This document shows, piece by piece, positions 15,708-25,004 of a DNA stretch of 33,343 bases. The DNA is from an uncultured Gammaproteobacteria bacterium (lineage in GTDB: Bacteria > Pseudomonadota > Gammaproteobacteria > HK1). Each line of letters begins with the position of its first letter. Position 1 is the stretch's first letter. The stretch spans positions 1-33,343 of the forward strand of contig CAMYJH010000040.1 in NCBI GenBank assembly GCA_947258715.1, written 5' to 3'. Both the position numbers and the translations under genes were made by a program. The notes under the pieces are model-generated. The model did no database searches. It saw only the letters and a list, made by a program, of their open reading frames with translations, and was not told the DNA's origin.

Positions 15708-16020
15708 CTCGGCATCTCCCTTACCCGCGCTGCGTCGGCGGGGATCTTCTGAGCGGCGCAGGATCATAGCGGCTCTCGGGTGTCACCACGAGCTTTGCCG
15801 CCGAGTGGCTCCGCGCCGCATTGGTCTGGCCTATGAGGAATACGATCCCGCGACGGATGCGAAGTACCGGCCCATCCGTCGCTCCGGGTCGGGAAGAATC
15901 CGGGGACAGTATCCTATTTAATTTGAAGCCCTTTTGCCCGCTGAGGCACAGGTCACTGCGTAATGGCGTATCCTATCTCCCAAATTCAGCGGGCGGTGAT
16001 CTCTAGCAAGGCGCGGCCGT
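15708..16020. other. Intergenic region with hairpin and family 4 half-element
   Basis: CGACGGATG (15851-15859) and CATCCGTCG (15873-15881) form a 9-bp perfect hairpin with a 13-nt loop, about 145 bp upstream of the gltS start. GGGGACAGTATCCTATTTAA (15902-15921) is a half-site of family 4. No coding sequence is convincing. Confidence 0.5.
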
Positions 16021-17628
16021 TCATCCATGCGCACTCTGCAGCTTCCAAACGTCGAGCAATCTCGGCAGGGCGATATCCCAGTCGAGCACGCCTGTCTTTT
16101 CTGCCCAGTCGTCGTAATGCTTCAATAGATCCTGTTCGAGCGGCGCGTTGCGTCCGGCGATGTTGTTCAGTTCTGTGCGGTCCTTGTCCATGTCATAGAG
16201 TTCCCAGTCCTGGCCATGCTTCCTCACCAGCTTAAAGTTGTTGAGCCGAATAGCGGAGTTACCCTCATGCTCGAAGAAGATTGGCTGCTGGCGGGACCAG
16301 TCCTCGCCAACAAGGAGTCGAAGAAAGCTCTCGCCCTGCAGCGGCTGCATGGAATGGCCGCCGAGCTCGGTCAGGTAGGGACAGCCAGTCGCCTCCAGGA
16401 TCGTCGGCAGCACGTCGACCACGTGGCACGGAGCGTGTGCGGTCAGGGGCTGGCTGATCCTGTTTGGCCAGTGGACGATGAGGGGGGTCGAAATGCCGCC
16501 CTCATGAACGTAGTGCTTGAAGAGGCGAAAGGGCGTGTTCGAGACGTTCGCCCAAGGCTTGTCGTAGCTCTGGTAGGTCAGCACGTTACCGGGGCGGAGG
16601 TTCGGAACGTTGCCCATGGTGATCTTGCGGCCGTCATGGGTCACGTCAGGAAAGAACTTTGCCCAGCCATCTTCAGCCATGAACTCCGCGCAGCCGCCAT
16701 TATCGGAGAGAAACAGAATCAGCGTGTTGTCGAACTGACCGAGCCTCTTCAAGGCCATGACCAGACGTCCAATGGACTGGTCCATTCGGTCGACCATAGC
16801 GGCGTAAGCCGCCATCTTGCTCGCCTCCCAATCGGCTAAACCAATATCCTTCCAGGCCACAACTTCCTCGTCGCGCGGCGATATATCCCAGTTCTGCTTC
16901 AGTATCCGCCGCCCGTTCATCTCCTCGTGGCGAGCGGTTCGGATCGCGTCCCAACCTTTGTCATAAACTCCGTCATAGCGGGCAATGTCCTCAGCCGGCG
17001 CATGCAGCGGCCAGTGCGGAGCGGCGTGTGCGAAGTAGAGAAAGAAGGGCTTATCGTGCAGGACCGCTTCTTCGACCATGCCAATCGCTTTGTCGGTGAT
17101 CGCATCGGTGAAATAGAAATCATCCGCAAAGACCTCGACGCGGCTGTCGTCCTCGAGCATAAAGTGGGGCGAAAAGAAGTTGGTAGCGCCGTCGACGATG
17201 CCATAAAAGCGGTCGAAACCACGCTGGCGGGGTGTCGGGTGGTCCAGATCGCCGACCCGCCATGAATCGACTTCCCTTGCGATGAAGTCTCCAGCAACGT
17301 GCCACTTGCCCGACATCAGCGTCCGGTAACCCGATTCCCGCAGAACCTCGGCGATGGTTGCACTATCGTTGCGCAAGAACCCTTGGTAGGCGGGTGTTCC
17401 CAGATTGGCGCCCATGTGCCCGATCCCCGCCTGGTGCGGATAGAGTCCGGTTAGCAGGGAGGCCCGCGTCGGACAGCAACGGGCGCAGTTGTACATGGCG
17501 GTCAGGAGCACCCCGTCATTCGCAAGCCGGTCGATGTTCGATGTTCTTATTTCCGATCCGGTGACACCGAGGTCAGCGAATCCCATATCGTCGACGAGTA
17601 CGAGTACTACGTTCGGTTTTTGCGGCAT
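16021..17628 (-). CDS. Arylsulfatase (formylglycine-dependent sulfatase)
   Basis: This 535-residue enzyme hydrolyses sulfate esters. The N-terminus, PNVVLVLVDDMGFADLG, holds the paired Asp that bind the metal. The modification motif reads NCARCCPTRASLLTG, with Cys51 in the C-x-P-x-R context as the residue converted to formylglycine. Later metal-binding Asp-Asn appear in LILFLSDNGG. No signal peptide is seen, so it is probably cytoplasmic like several Pseudomonas arylsulfatases. No sulfatase-activating enzyme is encoded here. The start at 17628 is well placed behind AGGGTGAGCAG. The natural substrate is unknown. Confidence 0.92.
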   Translation of the reverse strand: MPQKPNVVLVLVDDMGFADLGVTGSEIRTSNIDRLANDGVLLTAMYNCARCCPTRASLLTGLYPHQAGIGHMGANLGTPAYQGFLRNDSATIAEVLRESGYRTLMSGKWHVAGDFIAREVDSWRVGDLDHPTPRQRGFDRFYGIVDGATNFFSPHFMLEDDSRVEVFADDFYFTDAITDKAIGMVEEAVLHDKPFFLYFAHAAPHWPLHAPAEDIARYDGVYDKGWDAIRTARHEEMNGRRILKQNWDISPRDEEVVAWKDIGLADWEASKMAAYAAMVDRMDQSIGRLVMALKRLGQFDNTLILFLSDNGGCAEFMAEDGWAKFFPDVTHDGRKITMGNVPNLRPGNVLTYQSYDKPWANVSNTPFRLFKHYVHEGGISTPLIVHWPNRISQPLTAHAPCHVVDVLPTILEATGCPYLTELGGHSMQPLQGESFLRLLVGEDWSRQQPIFFEHEGNSAIRLNNFKLVRKHGQDWELYDMDKDRTELNNIAGRNAPLEQDLLKHYDDWAEKTGVLDWDIALPRLLDVWKLQSAHG

Positions 17629-17648
17629 CTGCTCACCCTGGGGAGATA

Positions 17649-17756
17649 GGGGACATTCAGAGTTCGTAAGTTATTGATTTTTTCTTTACGGGAGTCCGAC
17701 AACGCGAAGATTCCGTAAAATTCAAAATCAATAACTTACGAACTCTGAATGTCCCC
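17649..17756. repeat. Family 1 inverted-repeat element, full copy (triplet TTA/TAA)
   Basis: This 108-bp copy has complete arm pairing, including TTA with TAA at the variable position. Its centre carries a further stem (TTTACGG with CCGTAAA), so nearly the whole element can fold as one hairpin. It lies 10 bp after the acoC stop codon and 20 bp before the arylsulfatase start. Confidence 0.94.
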
Positions 17757-17766
17757 CTCCGACACG

Positions 17767-18897
17767 CTAGTCGATCGCCAGCGTCTCGATCATCGCGTTC
17801 ACCTCGGACGCCTTCTCCATGTGCACCATGTGGCCCGCGCCCTCGAGCACATGAACCTTTGCAGTCTCTGACAGCGCCTTTGCATGGGCGGCGGGAATCA
17901 TTTGATCCTCGGCGCCCCACACCACCTGCGTCGCAACGTCGAGCCCGAGCAGATCGTCGCGCAGCGTCACGGCTTGAGCGCCGTCGGCGAACACGGTATC
18001 GGCAAGCCGCGTGAGCAGCGCCTCGACGCCGTCCAGTCGCTTGAACTTGAGCAGGTCGTCCAGCAACTCGCGATTCACGAGCGACGGATCCGCGAACAGC
18101 TGTTCCACCACCGGTTTCAGATCCTTGCGCCGCTTAGCGCCGATGAAGCCGCGAATGAAGTCCATGTTGATATCGGCGCCGAGGCCGACGCTCGCGATCA
18201 GCGTGAGCGAGCGCACTCTATCCGCTCGCGTCAACGCGAGCCGGGCGGAGACCGCGCCACCGAGCGAGTGTCCCGCCAGATGCGTGAGCGGCAGGTCGAG
18301 GGCGTCGAGGAACTCTCCCACCGCGCGCGCGAGCGAGTCGATGTCGAACGCCCGCATGGATTTGCTCGATCCCCCGTGACCGGGCAGATCGAGCGCCACC
18401 ACCGGGCGGCGCTCGGCGAGTACCGGCTGATTGAAGAGCCAGTTGTTGAGATCGCCGCCGAAGCCGTGGATCAGCACCAGCGGCAATAATTCGCCTTCGC
18501 CCATCTGCAGGTAGCGCATCTTGTGACCACCGATCTCGAGGGTCTCCGGCTGCGGCCCCGCGTCCGCCGCTTCGGCGCGGGCCGCCAGCGTGTTGGCGAA
18601 CTCGGCGTTGAAACGCTCGACGAAGGCGTCGATCTCCTCGTCGCTCACCTCCGCGTCCGCCAGCACCCCTAACAGCGCGCCGACGGGGACGGTGTCGCCC
18701 GGCTCGACCAGACGCCGGCGCAGCACGCCGCCCGCAGGCGATTCGAACAGGTTGGTGATCTTCTCGGTCTCGATGTCGACGGCATCGGCGCCCTTCTCGA
18801 CGACGCTGCCTTCGTCCAGGTGCCAGGCGGTCACCAGGCCCTCGGTCATGGAAAGCCCCCACTTGGGCATCATGATCGCTCGGATACGCTCACTCAT
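17767..18897 (-). CDS. acoC: Acetoin dehydrogenase E2-type component: lipoyl domain plus alpha/beta hydrolase
   Basis: The product has 376 residues; the ATG at 18897 follows GGAGGAAAG at good spacing. Residues 5-80 form a biotinyl-lipoyl domain with the lipoylated Lys46 in DIETEKITN. Residues 125-375 are an alpha/beta hydrolase fold with the nucleophile elbow GHSLGG (Ser211), an acid in WGAEDQ and His in EGAGHMVHME. This lipoyl-hydrolase arrangement is known for AcoC of acetoin dehydrogenase systems, instead of the CAT-type acyltransferase core of usual E2 proteins. It accepts the acetyl group from cleavage of acetoin. It is third in an acoABC operon. No lipoamide dehydrogenase gene accompanies it. 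Confidence 0.88.
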   Translation of the reverse strand: MSERIRAIMMPKWGLSMTEGLVTAWHLDEGSVVEKGADAVDIETEKITNLFESPAGGVLRRRLVEPGDTVPVGALLGVLADAEVSDEEIDAFVERFNAEFANTLAARAEAADAGPQPETLEIGGHKMRYLQMGEGELLPLVLIHGFGGDLNNWLFNQPVLAERRPVVALDLPGHGGSSKSMRAFDIDSLARAVGEFLDALDLPLTHLAGHSLGGAVSARLALTRADRVRSLTLIASVGLGADINMDFIRGFIGAKRRKDLKPVVEQLFADPSLVNRELLDDLLKFKRLDGVEALLTRLADTVFADGAQAVTLRDDLLGLDVATQVVWGAEDQMIPAAHAKALSETAKVHVLEGAGHMVHMEKASEVNAMIETLAID

Positions 18898-18989
18898 GAC
18901 AATACTTTCCTCCAAAGAAAAGCGCGCCCGCCGGCGGCGCCAACACCACCGGCGGAATCACCCGGCTCCAACGGAGAACCGTCCGACGA

Positions 18990-20015
18990 TTAGGCGACGA
19001 CTTCTCGCGAGTACGCGACCACCTCGCGCACGGCCGCCTCGATTTTCGCCGGGGTGGGGATATAAATATCCTCGAGCTCCGGTGCGAACGGTGGCGGCGT
19101 GTGGGGCGCGGTCACCATCTTGATCGGCGATTTCAAGGCACCGAACGCGTTCTGCGTGATCAACGCCGAGATGTCCGTGGCCATGCTGCAGCGGGGATTG
19201 GCCTCGTCTACCACCACGACCCGCCCGGTCTCCTCGGCGCACTCGATGATGGTGTCTTCGTCCAGCGGCGAGGTGGTCCTCAAGTCCACTACCGTGCAGG
19301 AAATGCCGTCGCCCTCCAGCTTGTCGGCGACCTCGTTGGAGAGCTTCACCATTCGTCCCAGCGTCACGATGGCCACGTCGTCACCTTCGCGGGTGAGATT
19401 GGCCTCGCCGAAGGGCAAGGTGTACGGATCGTCCGGCACCTCCTCCTCGTCGTCGTACAGCACTTTGTGCTCGAAGAAGATCACCGGGTCGTCGTCGCGG
19501 ATCGCCTGGGTGAGCAGCCCCTTGGCCTCGTAGGGCGAGGACGGCATCACGACTTTGAGCCCGGGAATGTGGGTGAACAGCGGATAAAGGCACTGGCTGT
19601 GCTGGCTCGCGGCGCGAAAGCCCGCGCCGTACATGGTGCGAATCACGACCGGCGTCACCGCCTTGCCGCCGAACATGTAACGGAACTTGGCGGCCTGGTT
19701 GAAGATCTGGTCGAAGCAAACGCCCATGAAGTCGACGAACATCAGCTCCGCCACGGGCCGAAGCCCGGTGGCGGCGGCGCCGACGGCCGCGCCGATGAAC
19801 GCGCTCTCGCTGATAGGGGTGTCGAGGCAGCGCTCGCGGCCGAACTCGGGCATCAGGCCCTTGGTCACGCCCAGCACGCCGCCCCAGGCGTCGTCCTCAC
19901 CGGGCGCGCCCATGCCGCCCACATTGTCCTCGCCCATGAAAATGACGGTCGGATCGCGGCGCATCTCCTGCGCCAGCGCCTCGTTGATCGCTTGTCTGTA
20001 GGTTTTCTTGGACAT
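18990..20015 (-). CDS. acoB: Acetoin dehydrogenase E1 beta subunit
   Basis: This 341-residue subunit pairs with AcoA in the thiamine-diphosphate-dependent E1 component that cleaves acetoin. The family pattern is plain from the start: TYRQAINEALAQEMRRDPTV, then FMGEDNVGG, TPISESAFIGAAVGAAATGL and MFVDFMGVCFDQIFNQAAKF. The end (VVVVDEANPRCSMATDISAL) matches the transketolase C-terminal domain. It lies 11 bp after acoA. A general 2-oxo-acid dehydrogenase beta subunit is the alternative; the AcoC-type neighbour favours acetoin. Confidence 0.9.
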   Translation of the reverse strand: MSKKTYRQAINEALAQEMRRDPTVIFMGEDNVGGMGAPGEDDAWGGVLGVTKGLMPEFGRERCLDTPISESAFIGAAVGAAATGLRPVAELMFVDFMGVCFDQIFNQAAKFRYMFGGKAVTPVVIRTMYGAGFRAASQHSQCLYPLFTHIPGLKVVMPSSPYEAKGLLTQAIRDDDPVIFFEHKVLYDDEEEVPDDPYTLPFGEANLTREGDDVAIVTLGRMVKLSNEVADKLEGDGISCTVVDLRTTSPLDEDTIIECAEETGRVVVVDEANPRCSMATDISALITQNAFGALKSPIKMVTAPHTPPPFAPELEDIYIPTPAKIEAAVREVVAYSREVVA

Positions 20016-20026
20016 GGTGGGACCCT

Positions 20027-21010
20027 CTAGTAGGAGACGTAGACGTCGGTGAGCAGCTTATCGGGACCGGGCGCCGGGGCCGCCTTGGCCTCCGCGACCG
20101 CCTGTTCGATCAGCGATCTCGATTCGGCCTCGACCTCTTCGAGCGCCGACGCATCGAGCAATCCGGTCTCGGTGACGCGCTGGCTAAAAATCTTCAGGCA
20201 GTCCTTCTGGGTCTTCATCTGCTCCTCTTCTTCCGGCGTGCGGTAGGTGATCGCGTCGCCCTCGAAGTGGCCGTAGTAGCGATAGGTCTCCACGTGCACC
20301 AGGCTCGGGCCTTCGCCGTTGCGCGCCCGGCCGATGGCCTCGGCCGCCGCGTCGTAGACGTCAAAGAAGTCGTGCCCGTCCACCTTGCGCCCGGGCATCC
20401 CGAACCCCTCCGCGCGCTTCAATTGGCTGCCGCCCACGGACCACGCGCTGGCGGTGGACTCGGCGTAGCGGTTGTCTTCCACCACGAATATCGCCGGCAG
20501 GTTCCACACCTTGGCCAGGTTGTACGATTCGAGGGTGGTCCCCTGGTTGGAGCCGCCGTCGCCGACGAAAGCGACGGCTACGCCTCCGGTTTTCAAAGTC
20601 TTGGCGCTCAACGCCGCACCGCAAATCAGCGGCGGACCGCCGCCGACGATGCCGTTGGCACCCATCATGCCCTTGGTGAGATCGGCGATGTGCATGGAGC
20701 CCCCCTTGCCGCCGCACAGACCGTCCGCGCGACCGTAGATCTCCTTCATCATCGCCTTCACGTCGCAGCCCTTGGCGATGCAGTGGCCGTGGCCTCGATG
20801 AGTGCTGGCGATACGATCCGCGTCGTTCAGATGCATCATGAAGCCGACTGCGGAGGCTTCCTCGCCGGCGTAAAGGTGAACAAAACCCGGGATGCTCCCG
20901 GCCGCGAACTCGTCGTGAACGCTGTCCTCGAAATGCCGGATGTCGCACATCATGCGATAAGCCCGCACGAGCTCCTCGCGAGGCAGCTGCATACCTGACG
21001 GTGACATCAT
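20027..21010 (-). CDS. acoA: Acetoin dehydrogenase E1 alpha subunit
   Basis: The product has 327 residues from the ATG at 21010 (AAGGAGG upstream at 7 bp); the longer open frame to 21169 lacks a signal. This is the thiamine-diphosphate-binding subunit. The binding motif runs from GDGGSNQGTTLESYNLAKVW (residues 150-169) to EDNRYAE around 178-184. Other typical segments are HLYAGEEASAVGF and HRGHGHCIAKG. Together with AcoB and AcoC it would form the complex turning acetoin into acetaldehyde and acetyl-CoA. AcoR and AcoX genes are not present in this window. Confidence 0.9.
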   Translation of the reverse strand: MMSPSGMQLPREELVRAYRMMCDIRHFEDSVHDEFAAGSIPGFVHLYAGEEASAVGFMMHLNDADRIASTHRGHGHCIAKGCDVKAMMKEIYGRADGLCGGKGGSMHIADLTKGMMGANGIVGGGPPLICGAALSAKTLKTGGVAVAFVGDGGSNQGTTLESYNLAKVWNLPAIFVVEDNRYAESTASAWSVGGSQLKRAEGFGMPGRKVDGHDFFDVYDAAAEAIGRARNGEGPSLVHVETYRYYGHFEGDAITYRTPEEEEQMKTQKDCLKIFSQRVTETGLLDASALEEVEAESRSLIEQAVAEAKAAPAPGPDKLLTDVYVSY

Positions 21011-21292
21011 GGCAAATCCTCCTTGCTTGGTAGGCTGTTGTTTTAGCGAAACTTCTTTTTGGTGGAACTTCGATTGGGGGTGCCCAAAGGAAGCTAAATA
21101 CTCGCCTTGAACGCGAATGAATGCAAGCACGCGCGGTGGCGCGGATTCAGCCGCCTCGCTAGCGTCCAAATTTTGCGGTTAGTCGTCGAATCAATGGCGT
21201 CAATTCAATCGAGTCTGACACCATCGTTCATGGACTTCGGCGAAGGCTGCGCAGGCGCCTCGCGCCATTTCGGGAAGCCGCGCTGCAAGCTC

Positions 21293-21478
21293 TTACAGGC
21301 GCGCAGGCAATCGCTTCAGCGGCATCCCCAGATCCCGTGCGAAGCGTTCCCAGTTCGCGCGCGTCACGCGTTCCGGCTCATAGTGCCCACCGATGGCGAA
21401 GCCCATGTCCCGGAACCAGGTCCCCGGCCGAACGAGATTCAGGAACTCGATGGCGTCGATCGTAAGGTACCGCAGTGG
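21293..21478 (-). pseudogene. HipA-like C-terminal remnant
   Basis: On the minus strand a frame without a start reads DMGFAIGGHYEPERVTRANW and then ERFARDLGMP before TAA at 21293-21295. The pattern (hydrophobic, IGG-x-Y, W-ERFA-LG) resembles the last part of HipA-family kinases. Nothing upstream restores the kinase domain. I see a remnant only; the match is by memory of the family. The rest of 21011-21551 shows no gene. Confidence 0.4.
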
Positions 21479-21551
21479 AAAAGATTGCAGTAATGAAAAC
21501 TACACCTGGCTAAACGCCCCTTTTACTTATGAGGGAAGCGTTATCAGTGAA

Positions 21552-22955
21552 CTACTTGGATATCTCTTTGAGCACTGACTCAAGACTGTCCTTTGCATCG
21601 CCAAAGAACATTCTTGTGTTTTCTTTAAAGAACAAGGGATTCTGCACCCCGGCATAGCCAGATGCCATGCTGCGTTTCATTACAATCGTCGTCTTACCTT
21701 TCCAGCATTCCAGCACCGGCATGCCGGCGATCGGACTGTGCGGGTCATCTTGTGCAGACGGATTGACGATATCGTTGGCGCCCAGGACGATGGATACGTC
21801 AACGTCAGGAAAGTCTTCATTGATCTCATCCATCTCGAAGACGATGTCATAGGGCACACGGGCCTCCGCCAGCAGTACGTTCATATGACCAGGCATTCGG
21901 CCCGCTACTGGGTGAATTCCAAAGCGGACATTAGTGCCCTTTGAACGTAGCGTGTCGGTAAGATCACGAACCGCGTGTTGAGCCTGTGCCACTGCCATCC
22001 CATAGCCAGGGATAATCATTACTTCTTTGGCGGCCGTAAACAAGTCAGCAACTTCGTTGTACTCGATGGGGAATACTTCGCCTTCGTCGCTTGTCGTGCC
22101 GGCCGTGCCTGCGGATTCAGTGCCAAAACCTCCCGCTATGACGGCCAGGAAGCGCCTGTTCATGGCGCGGCACATAATGTAGCTCAGAATTGCACCACTA
22201 CTACCCACCAGGGCACCGGTGACAATCAGCAGGTCATTGGACAACATAAATCCGGTGGCTGCTGCGGCCCAGCCGGAATAGCTGTTTAACATGGAGATAA
22301 CAACAGGCATATCCGCGCCGCCAATGGCCATGACCATGTGCACACCAAAGGCCAGCGCAATAGCAGTCATAATCAGCAGCGGTATCATGCCGCCACCGGT
22401 TTCAGCCTGATCCACGAATTCAAAACAAAGCCAGATTGAAGCAATGAGTAAACCGAGGTTCAGCCAATGGCGTGCCGGAAGCAAGACTGGCTTACCGGTG
22501 ATCTTGGCGCTCAGTTTGCCAAAGGCGATGACCGAACCGGAAAAAGTGACGGCGCCGATCAACACCCCAAGGTAAGTTTCTATCTCGTGAATGGTCTTTT
22601 CGGCAGGACTGAAGTGCAGAGCCGAATCCGGGTCCATGAAGTTCACATAACCAACAAGCACCGCGGCAACACCGACCAGGCTGTGCAAGATAGCCACTAA
22701 TTCCGGCATCTGGGTCATCTGCACTTTCAGGGCAAGGATGAAACCGACCGTGCCACCGATGAGCATGCAGACAATGATGATCCCGATGACGTTAACCTGC
22801 GGTCCCAACACGGTCGCCACGACCGCGATGGCCATGCCAGTAATCCCGTAGGCATTCCCACGGCGTGATGTCTCTGGATGGCTTAACCCGCCCAAGGCCA
22901 GGATGAACAGGATGATAGCGCCGATATAGGCAACTGTTACTAATCCTTCTGACAT
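21552..22955 (-). CDS. pntB: NAD(P) transhydrogenase beta subunit
   Basis: This 467-residue subunit is part of the proton-pumping transhydrogenase in the inner membrane, with E. coli PntB (462) as length reference. The start at 22955 ([20 protein letters not shown]) follows AGGAGAGAT; the open frame extends 104 codons further but overlaps pntA. About eight to nine membrane helices fill residues 1-270. The C-terminal NADP-binding domain III is clear: [20 protein letters not shown], then [18 protein letters not shown] and [20 protein letters not shown]. It reduces NADP+ with NADH, driven by the proton gradient. Confidence 0.95.
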   Translation of the reverse strand: MSEGLVTVAYIGAIILFILALGGLSHPETSRRGNAYGITGMAIAVVATVLGPQVNVIGIIIVCMLIGGTVGFILALKVQMTQMPELVAILHSLVGVAAVLVGYVNFMDPDSALHFSPAEKTIHEIETYLGVLIGAVTFSGSVIAFGKLSAKITGKPVLLPARHWLNLGLLIASIWLCFEFVDQAETGGGMIPLLIMTAIALAFGVHMVMAIGGADMPVVISMLNSYSGWAAAATGFMLSNDLLIVTGALVGSSGAILSYIMCRAMNRRFLAVIAGGFGTESAGTAGTTSDEGEVFPIEYNEVADLFTAAKEVMIIPGYGMAVAQAQHAVRDLTDTLRSKGTNVRFGIHPVAGRMPGHMNVLLAEARVPYDIVFEMDEINEDFPDVDVSIVLGANDIVNPSAQDDPHSPIAGMPVLECWKGKTTIVMKRSMASGYAGVQNPLFFKENTRMFFGDAKDSLESVLKEISK

Positions 22956-22966
22956 GGCTATCTCTC

Positions 22967-24526
22967 CTACTTCCTGAACATTTGCAGCATGCGCTGGGTA
23001 ACTGCAAAACCCCCAAAGATATTGATACTGGTAATGAGTATCCCGAAAGCAGCGATGCCCGCTAGCAACGTGTTTGGTGACGAGACTTGTATGAGTGCGC
23101 CGATAACGATGATACTGCTGATCGCATTCGTGACACTCATCAATGGGGTATGCAGGGCAGGCGTGACATTCCAGATCACCATGTAGCCGACAAAGCAGGC
23201 CAATACAAACACCGTAAAGTGCTGCATAAATGAAGGCGGTGCACTTATACCGATGCCATAAAAACACAAGCCCCCGATCAAGACCGTCAGGGCAGCCCTG
23301 ATGGCTGGCGTAATCAGGGGTGCTTTCTTCTCTTCGGGCGCTGCTGTTGGTTCTTCAATAGGTGCAGGAGGTGCTGCCGAGATCTTTGGCGCCGGCGGCG
23401 GCCAGGTGATTTCTCCCTCCTTGATGACGGTCGTGCCCCGAACGACTTCATCTTCCATATTAACGACGAGCTCACCATTCTTCTCCGGGCACAAATCGGT
23501 CAGCAGGTGAAATAGATTGCTTGCATAGAGTTGGCTCGCCTGGGCTGCCATCCGGCTGGGCATATCGGTATAACCGATGATGGTCACGCCATACTTCTTA
23601 ATGACCTTGCCCGGTTCGGTCAGAGTGCAATTACCGCCTTGTTCGGCGGCAAGATCGACAATGACACTTCCATCCCGCATGGTCTCGACCATGGCTTCCG
23701 TTATCAATTTCGGGGCGGGTTTACCCGGAATCAAAGCGGTAGTGATGATGATATCGACCTCCATGGCCTGGCGAGCAAAAAGCTCCATCTCTGCCTTGAT
23801 GAACTCATCGCTCATCACTTTCGCATAGCCACCTTCACCTGAACCTTCTTCCTCGAAGTCGAGCTCGAGAAATTCGGCATCCATGCTTTCAATCTGCTCT
23901 TTCACTTCAGGCCGTGTATCAAAAGCCCTGACAATGGCCCCGAGTCCTTTTGCTGCACCGATCGCGGCCAGTCCGGCGACGCCAGCACCGATCACCATGA
24001 CCTTGGCAGGGGGCACCTTACCGGCTGCGGTGATCTGACCTGTGAAAAATCGGCCGAAATGCTGGGACGCCTCAATCACAGCACGATAGCCAGCAATATT
24101 GGCCATGGAGCTCAAGGCGTCGAGTTTCTGCGCACGAGATATCCGAGGTACGCTGTCCATTGCCAGCACAGTCACCTTCTTGGCAGCCAGATGCTGCATC
24201 AGTTCCTCGTTCTGTGCCGGCCATACAAAACTTACTAAGGTTTTGCCTTGTTGCAGAAATTCGACTTCATCAATGGCGAATTCCGGATGCTTCTCAGGAC
24301 CCCGCACCTTGAGAATCAGTTCAGATGACGCCCATAGTGATTTGGTATCAGCGATGATTTCGACACCGGCTTCTCGGTAGGTGTCGTCTAAGAAATTGGC
24401 TTTTTCACCGGCGCCGGATTCCACTGCAACCGAGAACCCCAGTTTTTGCAGTCTTTCCGCGACTTCTGGTGTTGTTGCAACACGATTTTCACCTGGGTGA
24501 ATTTCTTTGGGCACTCCGATTTTCAT
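22967..24526 (-). CDS. pntA: NAD(P) transhydrogenase alpha subunit
   Basis: This single-chain 519-residue alpha subunit is close to E. coli PntA (510) and is not split into AA and AB parts. Domain I (NAD binding) begins [20 protein letters not shown] and contains the Rossmann motif [20 protein letters not shown] near residues 173-192. A Pro/Ala-rich linker (about 382-403) leads to four membrane helices in the last 110 residues. A GGAG stretch precedes the ATG. It forms an operon with pntB, 11 bp downstream. Both genes are somewhat less GC-rich than acoABC next door. Confidence 0.95.
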   Translation of the reverse strand: MKIGVPKEIHPGENRVATTPEVAERLQKLGFSVAVESGAGEKANFLDDTYREAGVEIIADTKSLWASSELILKVRGPEKHPEFAIDEVEFLQQGKTLVSFVWPAQNEELMQHLAAKKVTVLAMDSVPRISRAQKLDALSSMANIAGYRAVIEASQHFGRFFTGQITAAGKVPPAKVMVIGAGVAGLAAIGAAKGLGAIVRAFDTRPEVKEQIESMDAEFLELDFEEEGSGEGGYAKVMSDEFIKAEMELFARQAMEVDIIITTALIPGKPAPKLITEAMVETMRDGSVIVDLAAEQGGNCTLTEPGKVIKKYGVTIIGYTDMPSRMAAQASQLYASNLFHLLTDLCPEKNGELVVNMEDEVVRGTTVIKEGEITWPPPAPKISAAPPAPIEEPTAAPEEKKAPLITPAIRAALTVLIGGLCFYGIGISAPPSFMQHFTVFVLACFVGYMVIWNVTPALHTPLMSVTNAISSIIVIGALIQVSSPNTLLAGIAAFGILITSINIFGGFAVTQRMLQMFRK

Positions 24527-25004
24527 CGTGATCTACTCCGTTGGATTGAGACCGCTGGATATTTCCCTGCTTCTAGAAATTTACAGTCATGAACATCGAA
24601 CTCTGGATGGTGTTCAGACACGCATCCTTATTATGTAAGAAGGATGTCCGGGTCTGCCCAAAGTTGGGCGGTATCGTTCAATATTTCACCGCGGGCGTCC
24701 GTCTAGGATTGGTCGCTGTAGTCGGCAGCGTCCCCAGCGCCAGATTCGACAGCCACTTCATAGCCGAGCTTAAGAAGCTGTTTAACGACGAGAGTCGATA
24801 CCGGCGGATTTTTCGATAAGGATCAAACCCCCGCTCAATTATATATCAAAGCTACGCTCTCAGTGATATTGCTTACTCAGCTCGTGAACCGCATCGACCT
24901 GTTCCCCGTCAACGAGGGTTAGAAATAGCCGGTGACAAAACCAGTGGAAAAGGAGTCAGCTCAGAAATAATTGGGTTGGCCCGAAACATTCCGGCACCGG
25001 CTAT
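24527..25004. other. Intergenic region between pntA and fabI with a stem at the fabI stop codon
   Basis: No gene is convincing; the short plus-strand frame at 24589-24819 has no ribosome binding site or recognisable product. ATAGCCGGTG (24925-24934) and CACCGGCTAT (24995-25004) form a 10-bp perfect inverted repeat with a 60-nt loop, and the right arm covers the fabI stop codon. The inner CCCGAAACATTCCGGC is loosely like family 3. GCCCAA/TTGGGC (about 24656-24669) is a small hairpin. The pntA promoter must lie here but I cannot place it. Confidence 0.45.

Noticed and set aside
19101..20030. Plus-strand frame of 309 codons opposite acoB
   Set aside because: It is an antisense shadow of a well-conserved gene, with no ribosome binding site.
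24589..24819. Plus-strand 76-codon frame upstream of pntA
   Set aside because: It has no Shine-Dalgarno and no recognisable product, and lies in a probable promoter region.
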